A stretch of DNA of 64,000 nucleotides from Flavobacterium xinjiangense (GTDB lineage Bacteria; Bacteroidota; Bacteroidia; Flavobacteriales; Flavobacteriaceae): assembly GCF_900142885.1 (NCBI RefSeq), contig NZ_FRCL01000004.1, positions 124,001 through 188,000 on the forward strand. Direction: 5' to 3'. The position numbers and the translations under genes are program-made. Under the pieces are notes generated by a model that saw only the letters and a program-made list of their open reading frames with translations, did no database searches and was not told where the DNA came from. Positions 54,030-63,214 of this stretch are shown one piece after another. Numbering within the stretch: the first letter of the stretch is position 1; each line of letters starts with the position of its first letter.

Positions 54030-55463
54030 ATGAGCATCAAAACTTCATACAAAGAAGCCTTAAATAATAAAATTTTTGAAGTCATTTCTCAAGCTTCCCA
54101 AGAACTTAACGTCGAAAGTTATGTTATTGGTGGTTTCGTGAGAGATTTGATTTTGAATAGAGATTTCAAAAAAGATATTGATATTGTTGCTGTGGGCAGC
54201 GGGATAGAATTGGCTTTAAAAGTTTCCCAATTACTTCCAAAAAAGCCAAAAGTTCAGGTTTTCAAAACCTATGGAACAGCCATGTTGCGCTTTGAAGATA
54301 CAGAAATAGAATTTGTTGGCGCCAGAAAAGAATCCTATCATTTTGAAAGTCGAAATCCGGTTGTAGAAAACGGATCCCTAGAAGATGATCAAAATCGTCG
54401 TGACTTTACTATTAATGCGTTGGCTTTGTCCTTAAACGAAAAGAATTTTGGCGAGTTATCCGATCCTTTTAATGGACTTGAAGATTTAAAAAATAAAATA
54501 ATCAGAACACCTCTTGATCCAGATATTACTTTTTCTGATGATCCTTTGAGAATGTTGAGAGGAATTCGTTTTGCAAACCAGTTGGGTTTTGAAATAGAAG
54601 AACACTCTTTGAACTCAATCACAAAAAATGCTGAGCGAATTAAAATTATTTCAGGGGAACGTATTGTTGACGAACTTAATAAAATTCTTTCGACAGACAA
54701 ACCTTCGATAGGATTTTTGCTATTGTTCAAAACGGGACTTTTAGATATCATTCTACCCGAATTGACTGCTTTAAATCAAGTAGAAGAAATAGAAGGCCAT
54801 ACCCACAAAAATAATTTTTATCATACCTTAGAAGTAGTAGATAATATTTGTCCAAATACAGATGATGTATGGTTACGCTGGGCTGCATTATTGCATGATA
54901 TTGGGAAAGCACCAACCAAACGTTTCAATAAAAAGCAAGGATGGACGTTTCATGGTCATGAGTTTCTGGGTGGAAAAATGGCAAAGAAAATCTTTGAGCG
55001 TCTTCACATGCCTTTGAACCAAAAAATGAAGTTCGTACAAAAAATGGTTATGATGAGTTCGCGTCCTATCGTCTTGTCACAAGATACCGTTACGGATTCC
55101 GCGGTGCGTCGTTTAGTCTTTGATGCGGGAGAAGATGTAGAAAATCTAATGACGCTATGTGAGGCCGATATTACTACAAAAAACCCTAATAAATTCAAGA
55201 AATACCATAGCAACTTTGAAATTGTTCGAAAGAAAATTGTGGAAGTAGAAGAGCGCGATCATGTTCGTAATTTTCAACCGCCAATAACTGGTGAAGAAAT
55301 TATGGAAATCTTCAATTTGAAGCCATCAAAGGAAATTGGAATGCTTAAAGAAGCAATCAAAGAAGCCATACTCGAAGGAGAAATTCCGAACGAATACCAA
55401 GCAGCGTACGATTTCATGTTGAAAAGAGCCACGAAAATTGGATTAAAGATTAACGCTTGTTGA
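54030..55463 (+). CDS. cca: CCA tRNA nucleotidyltransferase with HD domain
   Basis: A 477-residue class II enzyme: head [20 protein letters not shown] with DxD catalytic site [20 protein letters not shown], and [20 protein letters not shown]. After residue 240 an HD phosphohydrolase domain has the motif [16 protein letters not shown] and FHGHEF. It adds or repairs CCA at tRNA 3' ends. Preceded by an intergenic stretch with repeated CAGTTTTCAG words. Confidence 0.94.
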   Translation: MSIKTSYKEALNNKIFEVISQASQELNVESYVIGGFVRDLILNRDFKKDIDIVAVGSGIELALKVSQLLPKKPKVQVFKTYGTAMLRFEDTEIEFVGARKESYHFESRNPVVENGSLEDDQNRRDFTINALALSLNEKNFGELSDPFNGLEDLKNKIIRTPLDPDITFSDDPLRMLRGIRFANQLGFEIEEHSLNSITKNAERIKIISGERIVDELNKILSTDKPSIGFLLLFKTGLLDIILPELTALNQVEEIEGHTHKNNFYHTLEVVDNICPNTDDVWLRWAALLHDIGKAPTKRFNKKQGWTFHGHEFLGGKMAKKIFERLHMPLNQKMKFVQKMVMMSSRPIVLSQDTVTDSAVRRLVFDAGEDVENLMTLCEADITTKNPNKFKKYHSNFEIVRKKIVEVEERDHVRNFQPPITGEEIMEIFNLKPSKEIGMLKEAIKEAILEGEIPNEYQAAYDFMLKRATKIGLKINAC

Positions 55464-55487
55464 ATTAACAATTTATCAAATTTCAAA

Positions 55488-55495
55488 TATCTTTG
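55488..55495 (+). promoter_or_regulatory. -7 element of ctaA
   Basis: TATCTTTG matches TAnnTTTG, 20 nt before the ATG. Confidence 0.6.
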
Positions 55496-55514
55496 TACAA
55501 ATTAATTACAAACA

Positions 55515-56537
55515 ATGAAAAAAGAGAATAATTACGTTATCATTTGGTTATTATCAGGATGCTTATTATTGTTTATGATGGTTGTAGTAGGAGGAATTAC
55601 CCGATTGACCAATTCTGGCTTATCAATGACCGACTGGCATTTAGTTACCGATACCTTCCCTCCTTTGACAGAGGAAAAATGGACACAGGCTTTTGAAGAA
55701 TATAAAAAATTTCCGGAGTATCAAAAAATAAATATCCACAATGATTTTACGCTAAGTGATTATAAATTCATCTATTTCTGGGAGTGGTTTCACCGTTTTA
55801 TAGGAAGAATTATAGGTTTGGCATTTATTGTTTCTTTTGTCTATTTCTTGTTCAGGAAACGTCTTTCAGCTGCAACCATCAAAAAATGTGTTATTTTACT
55901 TTTCATGGGAGCTTTTCAAGGTTTTCTAGGTTGGTTTATGGTAAAAAGTGGTTTAGTAAATGATCCAGATGTAAGCCACTTCAGACTAGCATTGCATTTA
56001 ACTTTCGCATTTATTACATTCGCTTATACACTTTGGGTTGCTTTGGATCTTATCTACCCTGAAAAGAAAAAAATTGAAAAATCATTACGCACCATTGCCC
56101 GCATTGCATTAGCCTTATTATTATTGCAAATTATCTACGGTGGATTCGTAGCCGGCCTCAATGCAGGTTTAATTCACAACCACTGGCCATTAATGAGTGA
56201 TGGACAATTCATCCATGACAGTGTTTTTCTCGAACAAAAAAACCTGTTTTTGAGTTTTACCGAAGGAAAAAGCGGTGTGCAATTTGTACATCGAACATTG
56301 GCTTATTTTGTAGTAGGAATGATTGTTCTATTGTATTTTAAAAGTACCCATTTCACTTTGGATAACTCCCAAACAAATGGTATAAAAGCACTTTTATTTC
56401 TTGTTTTTGTTCAGTTTGGATTAGGAGTATTAACTTTACTTTACGGTGTTCCTTTATGGTTGGGGTTAACCCATCAAGTTAGTGCATTCTTTTTGCTTAC
56501 TGCTATGACATATACTTTACATCGACTAACAAAATAA
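55515..56537 (+). CDS. ctaA: Heme A synthase (CtaA/COX15)
   Basis: A 340-residue membrane protein with eight helices in two four-helix bundles. Heme-ligand and family motifs: VVVGGITRLTNSGLSMTDWH, EWFHRFIGRIIGLAFIVSF, and in the second half FVHRTLAYFVVG and LGLTHQVSAFFLL. It oxidises heme O to heme A for aa3-type oxidases, so the organism should hold an aa3 oxidase besides cbb3. The long, COX15-like form without the Cys pair of B. subtilis CtaA. Confidence 0.94.
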   Translation: MKKENNYVIIWLLSGCLLLFMMVVVGGITRLTNSGLSMTDWHLVTDTFPPLTEEKWTQAFEEYKKFPEYQKINIHNDFTLSDYKFIYFWEWFHRFIGRIIGLAFIVSFVYFLFRKRLSAATIKKCVILLFMGAFQGFLGWFMVKSGLVNDPDVSHFRLALHLTFAFITFAYTLWVALDLIYPEKKKIEKSLRTIARIALALLLLQIIYGGFVAGLNAGLIHNHWPLMSDGQFIHDSVFLEQKNLFLSFTEGKSGVQFVHRTLAYFVVGMIVLLYFKSTHFTLDNSQTNGIKALLFLVFVQFGLGVLTLLYGVPLWLGLTHQVSAFFLLTAMTYTLHRLTK

Positions 56538-56595
56538 TTTTTATCGTATTTTTATACTGACTATATTGTCGCATTTCCTTTGTTCATAAACTTAA

Positions 56596-57369
56596 ATGTC
56601 TAAACTTGCTACTCAAGATAAATTTTTGGATTTATCCGATTACGGAAGGCCATTCGGGAAATTTTTAGCCAATCAATTAAAAAATACCCGATTTACTCCC
56701 ATTCATGTTACGCTGCTTTTTGGGCTTACAGGTCTTATCGCCATCTATTGTATTTTACAAAATCAGTACCTATTAGCCGGTTTTTTTATCGTTTTGAAAT
56801 CAGGAATTGATGCCGCCGATGGAGAATTGGCTAGGATAAAAAACACACCTTCTTACACCGGAAGATACCTCGACAGTATCTTTGACATCATCTTAAATTT
56901 TCTGCTTTTAATGACGATTTGTTATGTTTCAAAAGGGAATATTTGGATGACAATTTTGGCTTTTATTTGTATTCAATTACAAGGAACTTTGTACAATTAC
57001 TATTATGTAATTTTACGCAATAAATCAGTTGGAGGAGACACCACCAGCAAGATATTTGAATACAAATCACCCCGAGCTTTACCCGGAGAAAACCAAAAAT
57101 CCGTTGATGTTTTATTTCAAATTTACACAATCGTTTATGGCACTTTTGATAAAATAATTCACACTCTTGATAAAGAGGCATACAAGGTAAAAACATTTCC
57201 ACATTGGTTCATGACCGCGCTATCCATTTACGGTTTAGGCTTTCAATTACTTATAATTGCCATTATGCTACCAATGAATTTAATCGAATATATCGTTCCG
57301 TTTTTCATCGTTTATACATTGTTTATTTTCATTTTGATTGCTATAAGAAAGACCATTTTTAAGGTTTAA
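56596..57369 (+). CDS. CDP-alcohol phosphatidyltransferase family protein
   Basis: A 257-residue membrane protein with the family signature D-G-x2-A-R-x8-G-x3-D-x3-D as ADGELARIKNTPSYTGRYLD followed by SIFD. Six or so membrane helices. It transfers a substituted phosphate from a CDP-alcohol to an acceptor; the acceptor (glycerol-phosphate, serine, inositol or choline-type) cannot be told. It stands alone 58 bp after ctaA. Its middle loop (about 140-170) is long and charged. Confidence 0.88.
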   Translation: MSKLATQDKFLDLSDYGRPFGKFLANQLKNTRFTPIHVTLLFGLTGLIAIYCILQNQYLLAGFFIVLKSGIDAADGELARIKNTPSYTGRYLDSIFDIILNFLLLMTICYVSKGNIWMTILAFICIQLQGTLYNYYYVILRNKSVGGDTTSKIFEYKSPRALPGENQKSVDVLFQIYTIVYGTFDKIIHTLDKEAYKVKTFPHWFMTALSIYGLGFQLLIIAIMLPMNLIEYIVPFFIVYTLFIFILIAIRKTIFKV

Positions 57370-57607
57370 AACCACTATAACTATAATCTATAGTAACCAA
57401 TCATGATATTCATTATCAACTCATTAAAAACAATTACTTTATAAATAGATTTAATAAATAATTACCCTTCAAAATAGTACCCAAATCTATAAACCATAGC
57501 ACTCACCAACAAAATTAAGCAACTTTTACAATTAATTATATAACAATTTAACCTCTTATTCTCCCCAACTTTGTAATAGAATAAATTTTAATTTAAAACT
57601 ATACGTT

Positions 57608-57790
57608 ATGCCAAATTCAACAGAGATTAAAGGAAATTACAATGAATTGAAAGGTAAACTTAAACAAAAGTTTGCTGAACTAACAGATGACGATGTGTTA
57701 TTTGAAGAAGGTAAAGAAGATGAAACTTGGGGAAAATTGCAACAAAAATTAGGAAAGACAGAGAAAGAAATTAAATCGTTATTTGAATAA
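57608..57790 (+). CDS. CsbD-family stress protein
   Basis: A 60-residue protein, the normal CsbD length, with [20 protein letters not shown], then [20 protein letters not shown] and [17 protein letters not shown]. CsbD proteins are small helical general-stress proteins without known biochemical activity. A near-consensus -7 element (CAACTTTG) is about 35 bp upstream. The 238-bp gap before the gene contains nothing else recognised. A long hairpin follows the stop. Confidence 0.9.
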   Translation: MPNSTEIKGNYNELKGKLKQKFAELTDDDVLFEEGKEDETWGKLQQKLGKTEKEIKSLFE

Positions 57791-57813
57791 TTTCAGATTT
57801 CTAAAATTCATTA

Positions 57814-57887
57814 AAACTGTTTCAAAAGCTACGTTGAATATTTTCCATTTTTTGGATTTTATTTGTGCTTTTGAAACAGTTTATTTT
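57814..57887. terminator. Large hairpin between csbD and the LytTR gene
   Basis: A perfect 16-bp stem (57814-57829 with 57867-57882) with a 37-nt loop and a T-rich tail, between convergent genes. The long loop is unusual for a terminator. Confidence 0.65.
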
Positions 57888-57898
57888 TTATCCTTTTA

Positions 57899-58657
57899 TT
57901 ACCCAATCCAAGTTTTAAAATCGGAGACTTTCTCTCTGCTTACGATTACCTCATCATCCTTAAAAGAAGGCAGAATTAGCTTCAATCGAGAGTTACTATA
58001 AAGGACTATTTCTTTGATCGCTTTCAGCGGAATTATAAATTTCCTGCTCACTCGGAAAAAGTCTTTCGGATCTAAGTCTTGCTCCAAAACTTCCAATGTA
58101 TTTTCGATTAAATAATTCCTATTATCGAAAGTATGAATGTACGTTCCTTTATTTTCGCTGTAAAAACATTCCACCTCATCAATAGAAATAACTTTTAAAT
58201 GTTGCCCGATTTTCACCGTAAACCGTTTTTTATAATTTTTTTCAAATGGGTTCGTCAACATTCTTTTGATTTGCTCAAAATCCAATTGTAGAGTTTCTTG
58301 TTTTGGTAACCGGGCTTTAAACTTAGAAACCGCTACTTCCAAATCATCCTCATCAATGGGTTTCAAAAGATAATCAATGCTGTTTAATTTGAATGCTCGC
58401 AACGCATATTCATCATAAGCCGTTGTGAAAATTATAGCACTTTTGATAGCTACTTTTTCAAAGATTTCAAACGACAATCCATCCGATAATTGAATGTCCA
58501 AAAAGATCAAATCCGGATGTTCATTTTTAGAAAACCAATCAATAGATTCTTCCACGGAATGCAGCATCACTCCTACTTGAATATTTAACTTTTCGAGTTT
58601 TCTTTGAAGCAATCTGGCTGCTGGTTTTTCGTCTTCAATTATTATTGTGGTCATCAT
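57899..58657 (-). CDS. LytTR-family response regulator
   Basis: A 252-residue regulator: receiver domain (1-125) with acidic pocket IIEDE, phospho-accepting Asp54 in LIFLDIQL, and conserved Thr/Lys (FTTAYDEYAL, LLKPID), then a LytTR DNA-binding domain (about 150-250) with GQHLKVISIDEVECFYSENK. The matching histidine kinase is three genes upstream (61002-62357). It is the last gene of the minus-strand group. Confidence 0.93.
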   Translation of the reverse strand: MMTTIIIEDEKPAARLLQRKLEKLNIQVGVMLHSVEESIDWFSKNEHPDLIFLDIQLSDGLSFEIFEKVAIKSAIIFTTAYDEYALRAFKLNSIDYLLKPIDEDDLEVAVSKFKARLPKQETLQLDFEQIKRMLTNPFEKNYKKRFTVKIGQHLKVISIDEVECFYSENKGTYIHTFDNRNYLIENTLEVLEQDLDPKDFFRVSRKFIIPLKAIKEIVLYSNSRLKLILPSFKDDEVIVSREKVSDFKTWIG

Positions 58658-58703
58658 TTATATTTAAGTTTTCAAAAAAGGATACTGTCTATTTTGCTAT
58701 TTA

Positions 58704-60194
58704 CTAATCAAACACATGCATCTCCAATGATTTCCATTTTTGTTGAAGATTTATTTTTGGATTTCGGCAAAGATACACTGGAATATTATTTTCTTCTTCG
58801 ATTGCATATTTGTGTTTTATAATCTTCACTAATTTATAATGTGCAAAAACCCTTTCGACGACTTCTTTTTCATTACCAATACTTATACAAACTTGTCCAA
58901 TTGTTTTCCCAGTTCCCCAAAGCCAAAAACTTCCGTTGCTACAAATTGGATTTGGCAATCCATACTTTTTTCCAATGATTTCTATTGCTCCGGCTTCACC
59001 ATAATTTTTAGCCCAAATAACGCAATTATCTTTGTCTTTTGCGGGCAATGATTGGTATACACTATCAACTAATTTCAATTGTTCTTCCCAACCAAACATA
59101 TCAGCATAATCATCTGTGAGTTGAATGCGCCCATTTTTTTTCATTTCTAAACCAGAGTAACTAACATAGGTTTCTATTGGCAAAATAGCAATCGCGTGAG
59201 GCAAAAAAGGTATTATTGGAAGAAATAAAACAGAGGCTATTGCATAATTCCATCTTGGTTTATTTTGCAATAATTTTTCAATTTTCACCGCTCCAGCGGC
59301 AAATAACACAGGATAAATAGCGAAGAAATAATAGGCCTTAGACTGCATGATCCACATGCTGAAAAATATCAGCAAAGCTGCTATTCCAAACGTTTTATAC
59401 TTTTTTAAATCTTTGTCAAAAAAGTAAGCAAAAAGTCCTATTAGGCTTATTGTTAATGTGAAAGGATGTTTTAATTGCTCTATTGCAAAATCAAAACGAC
59501 CATTCTCATCCAACTGACTTTCTTTTAACTTTTGCAAATGCAGTAACAGTGGAAAATGATGGTTTATTTGCCAAATCAAATTAGGCAATACAATTAAAAA
59601 AGTGATTATTCCTGAAAGATAAAACCATTTATTCTTGAATAATTTGCCTTTTTCATAAAACAACAAACCCACTACGACTCCTAATCCCCAAACTAATATG
59701 GTATACTTATTCATTAAACCAAAACCAGCAGAAACTCCAAGTAAAAGAAGGAATTTTACATTTCTAGTATTAAAATATTTAATCAAAAAATAAAATCCAA
59801 GTGTCCAAAAAAACTGATCGAAAGCTACAGGCTGGAACAACATATGATTGCGATAAAAAGGAACGAAAGCTAAAACAGAAACTCCAGCTAACAAAATTGC
59901 TTTTATCTTCCCACCCAATTCTTTGGCAATCAAACAACAAATTACAAGAATACCAACTCCCGCCAACGTAGAAAAAAATCGAATACCTGATACCGAATAT
60001 CCAAAACTAAAATGGGCAATTTTACCAATAAAAGCTATAAAAGGCGGAAATTCAAAATACCCCCAATCTAAGTGCTCGCTTACAGATAAATGCAATAATT
60101 CATCCCGATGAAATCCATAATTCCGATTTCCGATTAAGTGAATAGAAAGTTTTATAAGCGCTAAAATAGTTATGACCGGTAGATATTTTCTCAA
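58704..60194 (-). CDS. Family 39-type glycosyltransferase (ArnT/PMT-like), TTG start
   Basis: A 496-residue membrane protein with about eleven helices and the GT-C motif GNRNYGFHRDELLHLSVSEH, holding the Asp/Glu pair used by PMT/ArnT enzymes, plus PPFIAFIGKIA. It transfers a sugar from a polyprenyl-phosphate donor on the periplasmic face. The start is TTG at 60192-60194; a stop lies a few codons upstream and no ATG is available. Lies between the 2TM genes and the LytTR gene. Function linked to envelope modification by inference. Confidence 0.85.
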   Translation of the reverse strand: MRKYLPVITILALIKLSIHLIGNRNYGFHRDELLHLSVSEHLDWGYFEFPPFIAFIGKIAHFSFGYSVSGIRFFSTLAGVGILVICCLIAKELGGKIKAILLAGVSVLAFVPFYRNHMLFQPVAFDQFFWTLGFYFLIKYFNTRNVKFLLLLGVSAGFGLMNKYTILVWGLGVVVGLLFYEKGKLFKNKWFYLSGIITFLIVLPNLIWQINHHFPLLLHLQKLKESQLDENGRFDFAIEQLKHPFTLTISLIGLFAYFFDKDLKKYKTFGIAALLIFFSMWIMQSKAYYFFAIYPVLFAAGAVKIEKLLQNKPRWNYAIASVLFLPIIPFLPHAIAILPIETYVSYSGLEMKKNGRIQLTDDYADMFGWEEQLKLVDSVYQSLPAKDKDNCVIWAKNYGEAGAIEIIGKKYGLPNPICSNGSFWLWGTGKTIGQVCISIGNEKEVVERVFAHYKLVKIIKHKYAIEEENNIPVYLCRNPKINLQQKWKSLEMHVFD

Positions 60195-60247
60195 AGTGTA
60201 GTTCTTGTTTAAGGTTTAAAATAGTAAAGAGTCACAACTGAAAACTG

Positions 60248-60263
60248 CTCCCGAAGCTTCGGG
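60248..60263. repeat. Perfect palindrome TCCCGAAGCTTCGGGA
   Basis: A 16-bp perfect palindrome in the gap between the GT39 gene and the 2TM gene; related to 3048-3063. Confidence 0.6.
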
Positions 60264-60277
60264 ATGAAAACTTATTA

Positions 60278-60631
60278 TTATTCCCATTTTTCACTTTTTT
60301 CTTTTTCCATTAATTCTTGAATTTTTTTCTCTTCCCAGTTTGCACCAAAAAATATATTTCTTCCAAAAACAGATAATCCATGAGCTGTCAATCCAATCCC
60401 CCAAAACAATGCCGTTGAGAAATTCTCCCAACTCCAAAAAAGATGATTGCTGGGTATACTTTCATTGCTATTTGCAATAATAATAAATGCATTTACAACT
60501 ACATATACCAATAAATGAATATAGAACCCTTTGATTCTTTTTACTCTTTTATAAGCTAAGTTATAGCGTTCATCAGGATTACCAGCATCTATATTATAAT
60601 CATTGCCCATTTTATTTCTATATCTTGCCAT
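60278..60631 (-). CDS. 2TM-domain protein
   Basis: A 117-residue protein from MARYRNKMGNDY. The 2TM domain has RYNLAYKRVKRIKGFYIHLL, two helices (about 38-58 and 75-95), and ends with GRNIFFGANWEEKKIQELME. A longer frame reaches 60658 but overlaps the previous gene. Paralogous to 60649-60954 and to the C-terminus of the histidine kinase 61002-62357. Function unknown; membrane protein. Probably co-transcribed with its neighbours. Confidence 0.83.
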   Translation of the reverse strand: MARYRNKMGNDYNIDAGNPDERYNLAYKRVKRIKGFYIHLLVYVVVNAFIIIANSNESIPSNHLFWSWENFSTALFWGIGLTAHGLSVFGRNIFFGANWEEKKIQELMEKEKSEKWE

Positions 60632-60648
60632 TGCTATACTATTTAAAA

Positions 60649-60954
60649 TTATTCCCAAGTTTCCTTGTTTCCCTTTTCCTTATCCATAAACTCCCTTATC
60701 TTTTTTTCTTCCCAGTCCTTTGTGACAAAAGGCATGTACTTAAAAACTCTGAGACCGTGGAAAACAACTCCCATTCCCCACCATAACAATGGCCAGTAAA
60801 ACCACAAATGATTTGGTGATGTCATTAAATTTACAATAACTAATCCTATATTTACTACAATGTAGGAAATCAAGTTACCATAAAACCCTTTTATTTCCTC
60901 AACTTGCTTTTTTGCACTGTAGTAACGCTCGTTGTTTTGATTAATATTTTCCAT
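60649..60954 (-). CDS. 2TM-domain protein
   Basis: A 101-residue protein: NERYYSAKKQVEEIKGFYGN, two helices (NLISYIVVNIGLVIVNLMTS and WPLLWWGMGVVFHGLRVF), and KDWEEKKIREFMDKEKG. Very close in plan to the kinase-fused domain (YYRAKKRVEELKGFYGNLIS). It starts 47 bp after the kinase gene. 2TM proteins often travel with LytTR systems in Flavobacteria; how they act is not known to me. Confidence 0.87.
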   Translation of the reverse strand: MENINQNNERYYSAKKQVEEIKGFYGNLISYIVVNIGLVIVNLMTSPNHLWFYWPLLWWGMGVVFHGLRVFKYMPFVTKDWEEKKIREFMDKEKGNKETWE

Positions 60955-61001
60955 ACTGTTTTTTTATAATTTATTTCAAGATTAAAATTTAAAACTCAAA
61001 A

Positions 61002-62357
61002 TTATTTCCAAGATTGTTCACTGTTTTGTCTTTGCAAAATTTCCTTAATTTTTCTTTCTTCCCATTTTGAACTGTATCCAAAAACCTTCAATGCATGCAT
61101 AATTAATCCAAATCCCCAGCCTCCAGCCGAAAACCAAAACCATTGAAATTGTGGCGAATAAGTGAGATTAATAAAAATCAAAATTGGAATCACACAACAA
61201 TAAGATATTAGATTTCCATAAAACCCTTTTAGCTCTTCTACTCGCTTCTTAGCTCTGTAATAAGCTGAATTTTCGTTATAATTGGCGGTTGTTTCCATAA
61301 CAGTAATTTGTTCGGTTAAAATAGGTATTTTGACCGTAAATGTTTTCTCGTTTTGTTCAATCAATACTTTTCTGTTAGTAATAATTCCATAGCGATTGAT
61401 TATGTTTTGCAATCCTACACCTTGACGATCCTGCAACACCTCTTTCTTTTGATAGTCGTTTTGAACAGCAAGATAATCTCCTTCAATTGTTATGCGAATG
61501 TGCAGCGGTCTTTGCTCACTAACTACATTGTGTTTTACGGTATTTTCCAATAAAAGTTGTAATGAAAGCGGCACTACTTTGGCTTCTGAATTAATTCCAG
61601 TTGTTGGCAATTCATAGAACAAACTGTTTTCAAAACGCATTTTGAGGAGGTTCATATAGATTTTGGCAAAAGCCAATTCTTCTTCTACCGAAACCAACTC
61701 TTTGTCTTTTTGTTCCAATACATACCTATAAATTTTTGATAAGGAAGTCGTAAATCGCTGCGCATTGTCCGGATTTTCTTCAATCAAAGAACTTAAAACA
61801 TTCAAACTATTAAAAAGGAAATGGGGATCGATTTGATTCTTTAAACTTTCGAACTTTGCCGAGGCTGTTCCTGCGATGATTTTTTGTTCTTTGACTTCTT
61901 TTTTTGATGCAAGCTTCCAATTAGCCATAAAACTTCGTGCATGCATGAAAGTTGACACCCCTAAAGAAAGTATGATGTAAAATAAATGAACCCAAATCAT
62001 TCTGTTATTAAAAAACTCATTTGGATTCATTTTTTGAAAAATCACAAAAGTGATATAATTAATTCCCAAAACAACGGGAACCGTGTACAAAACCGTAGCT
62101 ATTATTCCGAAATATACTCTCAAATTAGTATGTTCCAGCCAATCCCATTTCTTGTCTAATAAAGAATTGATTACTCCATTACCAAAACCAATACCAAATG
62201 AATACAAGGAACTTACCCAGAAAGTGGTCAGAACAGTTTCTATATCGAAACTACCTTGAACTAACGAAAAAACAAATGTAAAAATCAGAGCAATTTTAAG
62301 AGAAATTATTGTTCCCTTTTTAAATTCTGTGAATGTATGTATCCTTTGATTTTCCAT
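61002..62357 (-). CDS. LytS-type histidine kinase with C-terminal 2TM domain
   Basis: A 451-residue sensor: four membrane helices (about 17-145), His_kinase domain with FESLKNQIDPHFLFNSLNVL (His179), N-box LLLENTVKHNV, and G-box QGVGLQNIINRYG. After residue 360 follows a complete 2TM domain (YYRAKKRVEELKGFYGNLIS and WGFGLIMHALKVFGYSSKWE). Most LytS-like kinases end with the ATPase domain. The partner regulator is the LytTR protein 57899-58657, three genes downstream. The signal is unknown. Confidence 0.92.
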   Translation of the reverse strand: MENQRIHTFTEFKKGTIISLKIALIFTFVFSLVQGSFDIETVLTTFWVSSLYSFGIGFGNGVINSLLDKKWDWLEHTNLRVYFGIIATVLYTVPVVLGINYITFVIFQKMNPNEFFNNRMIWVHLFYIILSLGVSTFMHARSFMANWKLASKKEVKEQKIIAGTASAKFESLKNQIDPHFLFNSLNVLSSLIEENPDNAQRFTTSLSKIYRYVLEQKDKELVSVEEELAFAKIYMNLLKMRFENSLFYELPTTGINSEAKVVPLSLQLLLENTVKHNVVSEQRPLHIRITIEGDYLAVQNDYQKKEVLQDRQGVGLQNIINRYGIITNRKVLIEQNEKTFTVKIPILTEQITVMETTANYNENSAYYRAKKRVEELKGFYGNLISYCCVIPILIFINLTYSPQFQWFWFSAGGWGFGLIMHALKVFGYSSKWEERKIKEILQRQNSEQSWK

Positions 62358-62388
62358 TTTTTAGTTTTTGAATTTTATTCTGTAAATT

Positions 62389-63009
62389 TTATTTACAGTT
62401 TTTCAATGCTTCGGTCGCTCTGTCTAATCCCCATTTTGGAGAGAAAGGCGTTTCTGGTTTAAAAGTAGCAAAAAGTCCGATTGATTTTTCAATTTCTGCA
62501 CATAAAGGTTTCGTATCAATACCAGTCCATTTTGCACCTCCAATTTGAAATTCAGCTTTACCAAAAACTACTCTCGGATTTTGTGGAGCAATGGCTTCTG
62601 CTTTAGCATACATTTCCATTGTTTTCCCAGATAATTTCATTCCGTTTGTCATAGGATCAAAAACAATCCAGGCGGTATTAATCATGGCTTGCATTACATA
62701 TAATTCAGCATTGTTTTGATCTTTTATCATTTCAATGTCTAATGCATTTTGCGCTTTTGTAAGCAACAAATTCATTTTATCTTTGTCCTGTGTTCCAAAA
62801 GCTGTAGTTGTATTTACCAATGCCACATAATAGTTTGGCAACCAACTTGCTTTTTCTGCTCCTGCAATTCTTTCGAATAAATCCGAAGCTTCCGTGTTCT
62901 TTCCTTCTTTCCATAGTCCGAATGCTTTTCCCATTCCTTGCTCAAATTGCCCTTGAGCTGATAATAAACTACATACAAATAATGCGATTGCGGTGATAAC
63001 TTTTGTCAT
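62389..63009 (-). CDS. Exported TPR-like protein of unknown function
   Basis: A 206-residue protein with a Sec signal peptide (MTKVITAIALFVCSLLSAQG). The mature part is helical and TPR-like (FGLWKEGKNTEASDLFERIA, YYVALVNTTTAF, AMYAKAEAIAPQN-type repeats), with a conserved-looking end (FSPKWGLDRATEALKNCK). It lies 31 bp upstream of the histidine kinase gene and downstream of a receptor gene. A -7 element (TAAATTTG, 63045-63052) shows its own promoter. I do not recognise a family. Confidence 0.8.
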   Translation of the reverse strand: MTKVITAIALFVCSLLSAQGQFEQGMGKAFGLWKEGKNTEASDLFERIAGAEKASWLPNYYVALVNTTTAFGTQDKDKMNLLLTKAQNALDIEMIKDQNNAELYVMQAMINTAWIVFDPMTNGMKLSGKTMEMYAKAEAIAPQNPRVVFGKAEFQIGGAKWTGIDTKPLCAEIEKSIGLFATFKPETPFSPKWGLDRATEALKNCK

Positions 63010-63044
63010 GATTTTTAATTTTTAGTTGTTGATTAATTGTTCAC

Positions 63045-63052
63045 CAAATTTA
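63045..63052 (-). promoter_or_regulatory. -7 element of the TPR-like protein / LytS operon
   Basis: TAAATTTG on the minus strand, exact TAnnTTTG match, 36 nt before the ATG. Confidence 0.52.
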
Positions 63053-63214
63053 CATTGGTTGTATCTTTTTTGAAATTTATACTTACTGAACTGTTGATTT
63101 TGATGGATGAGTTGTTCTTTGGGTCGAAAGTGGTAAAGTCGAAAGACATAAAGTTGAATAAATTCACGATAACGAGGGCTTTAGACCTTTGACTTTAAAA
63201 CCTTATGACCATTT

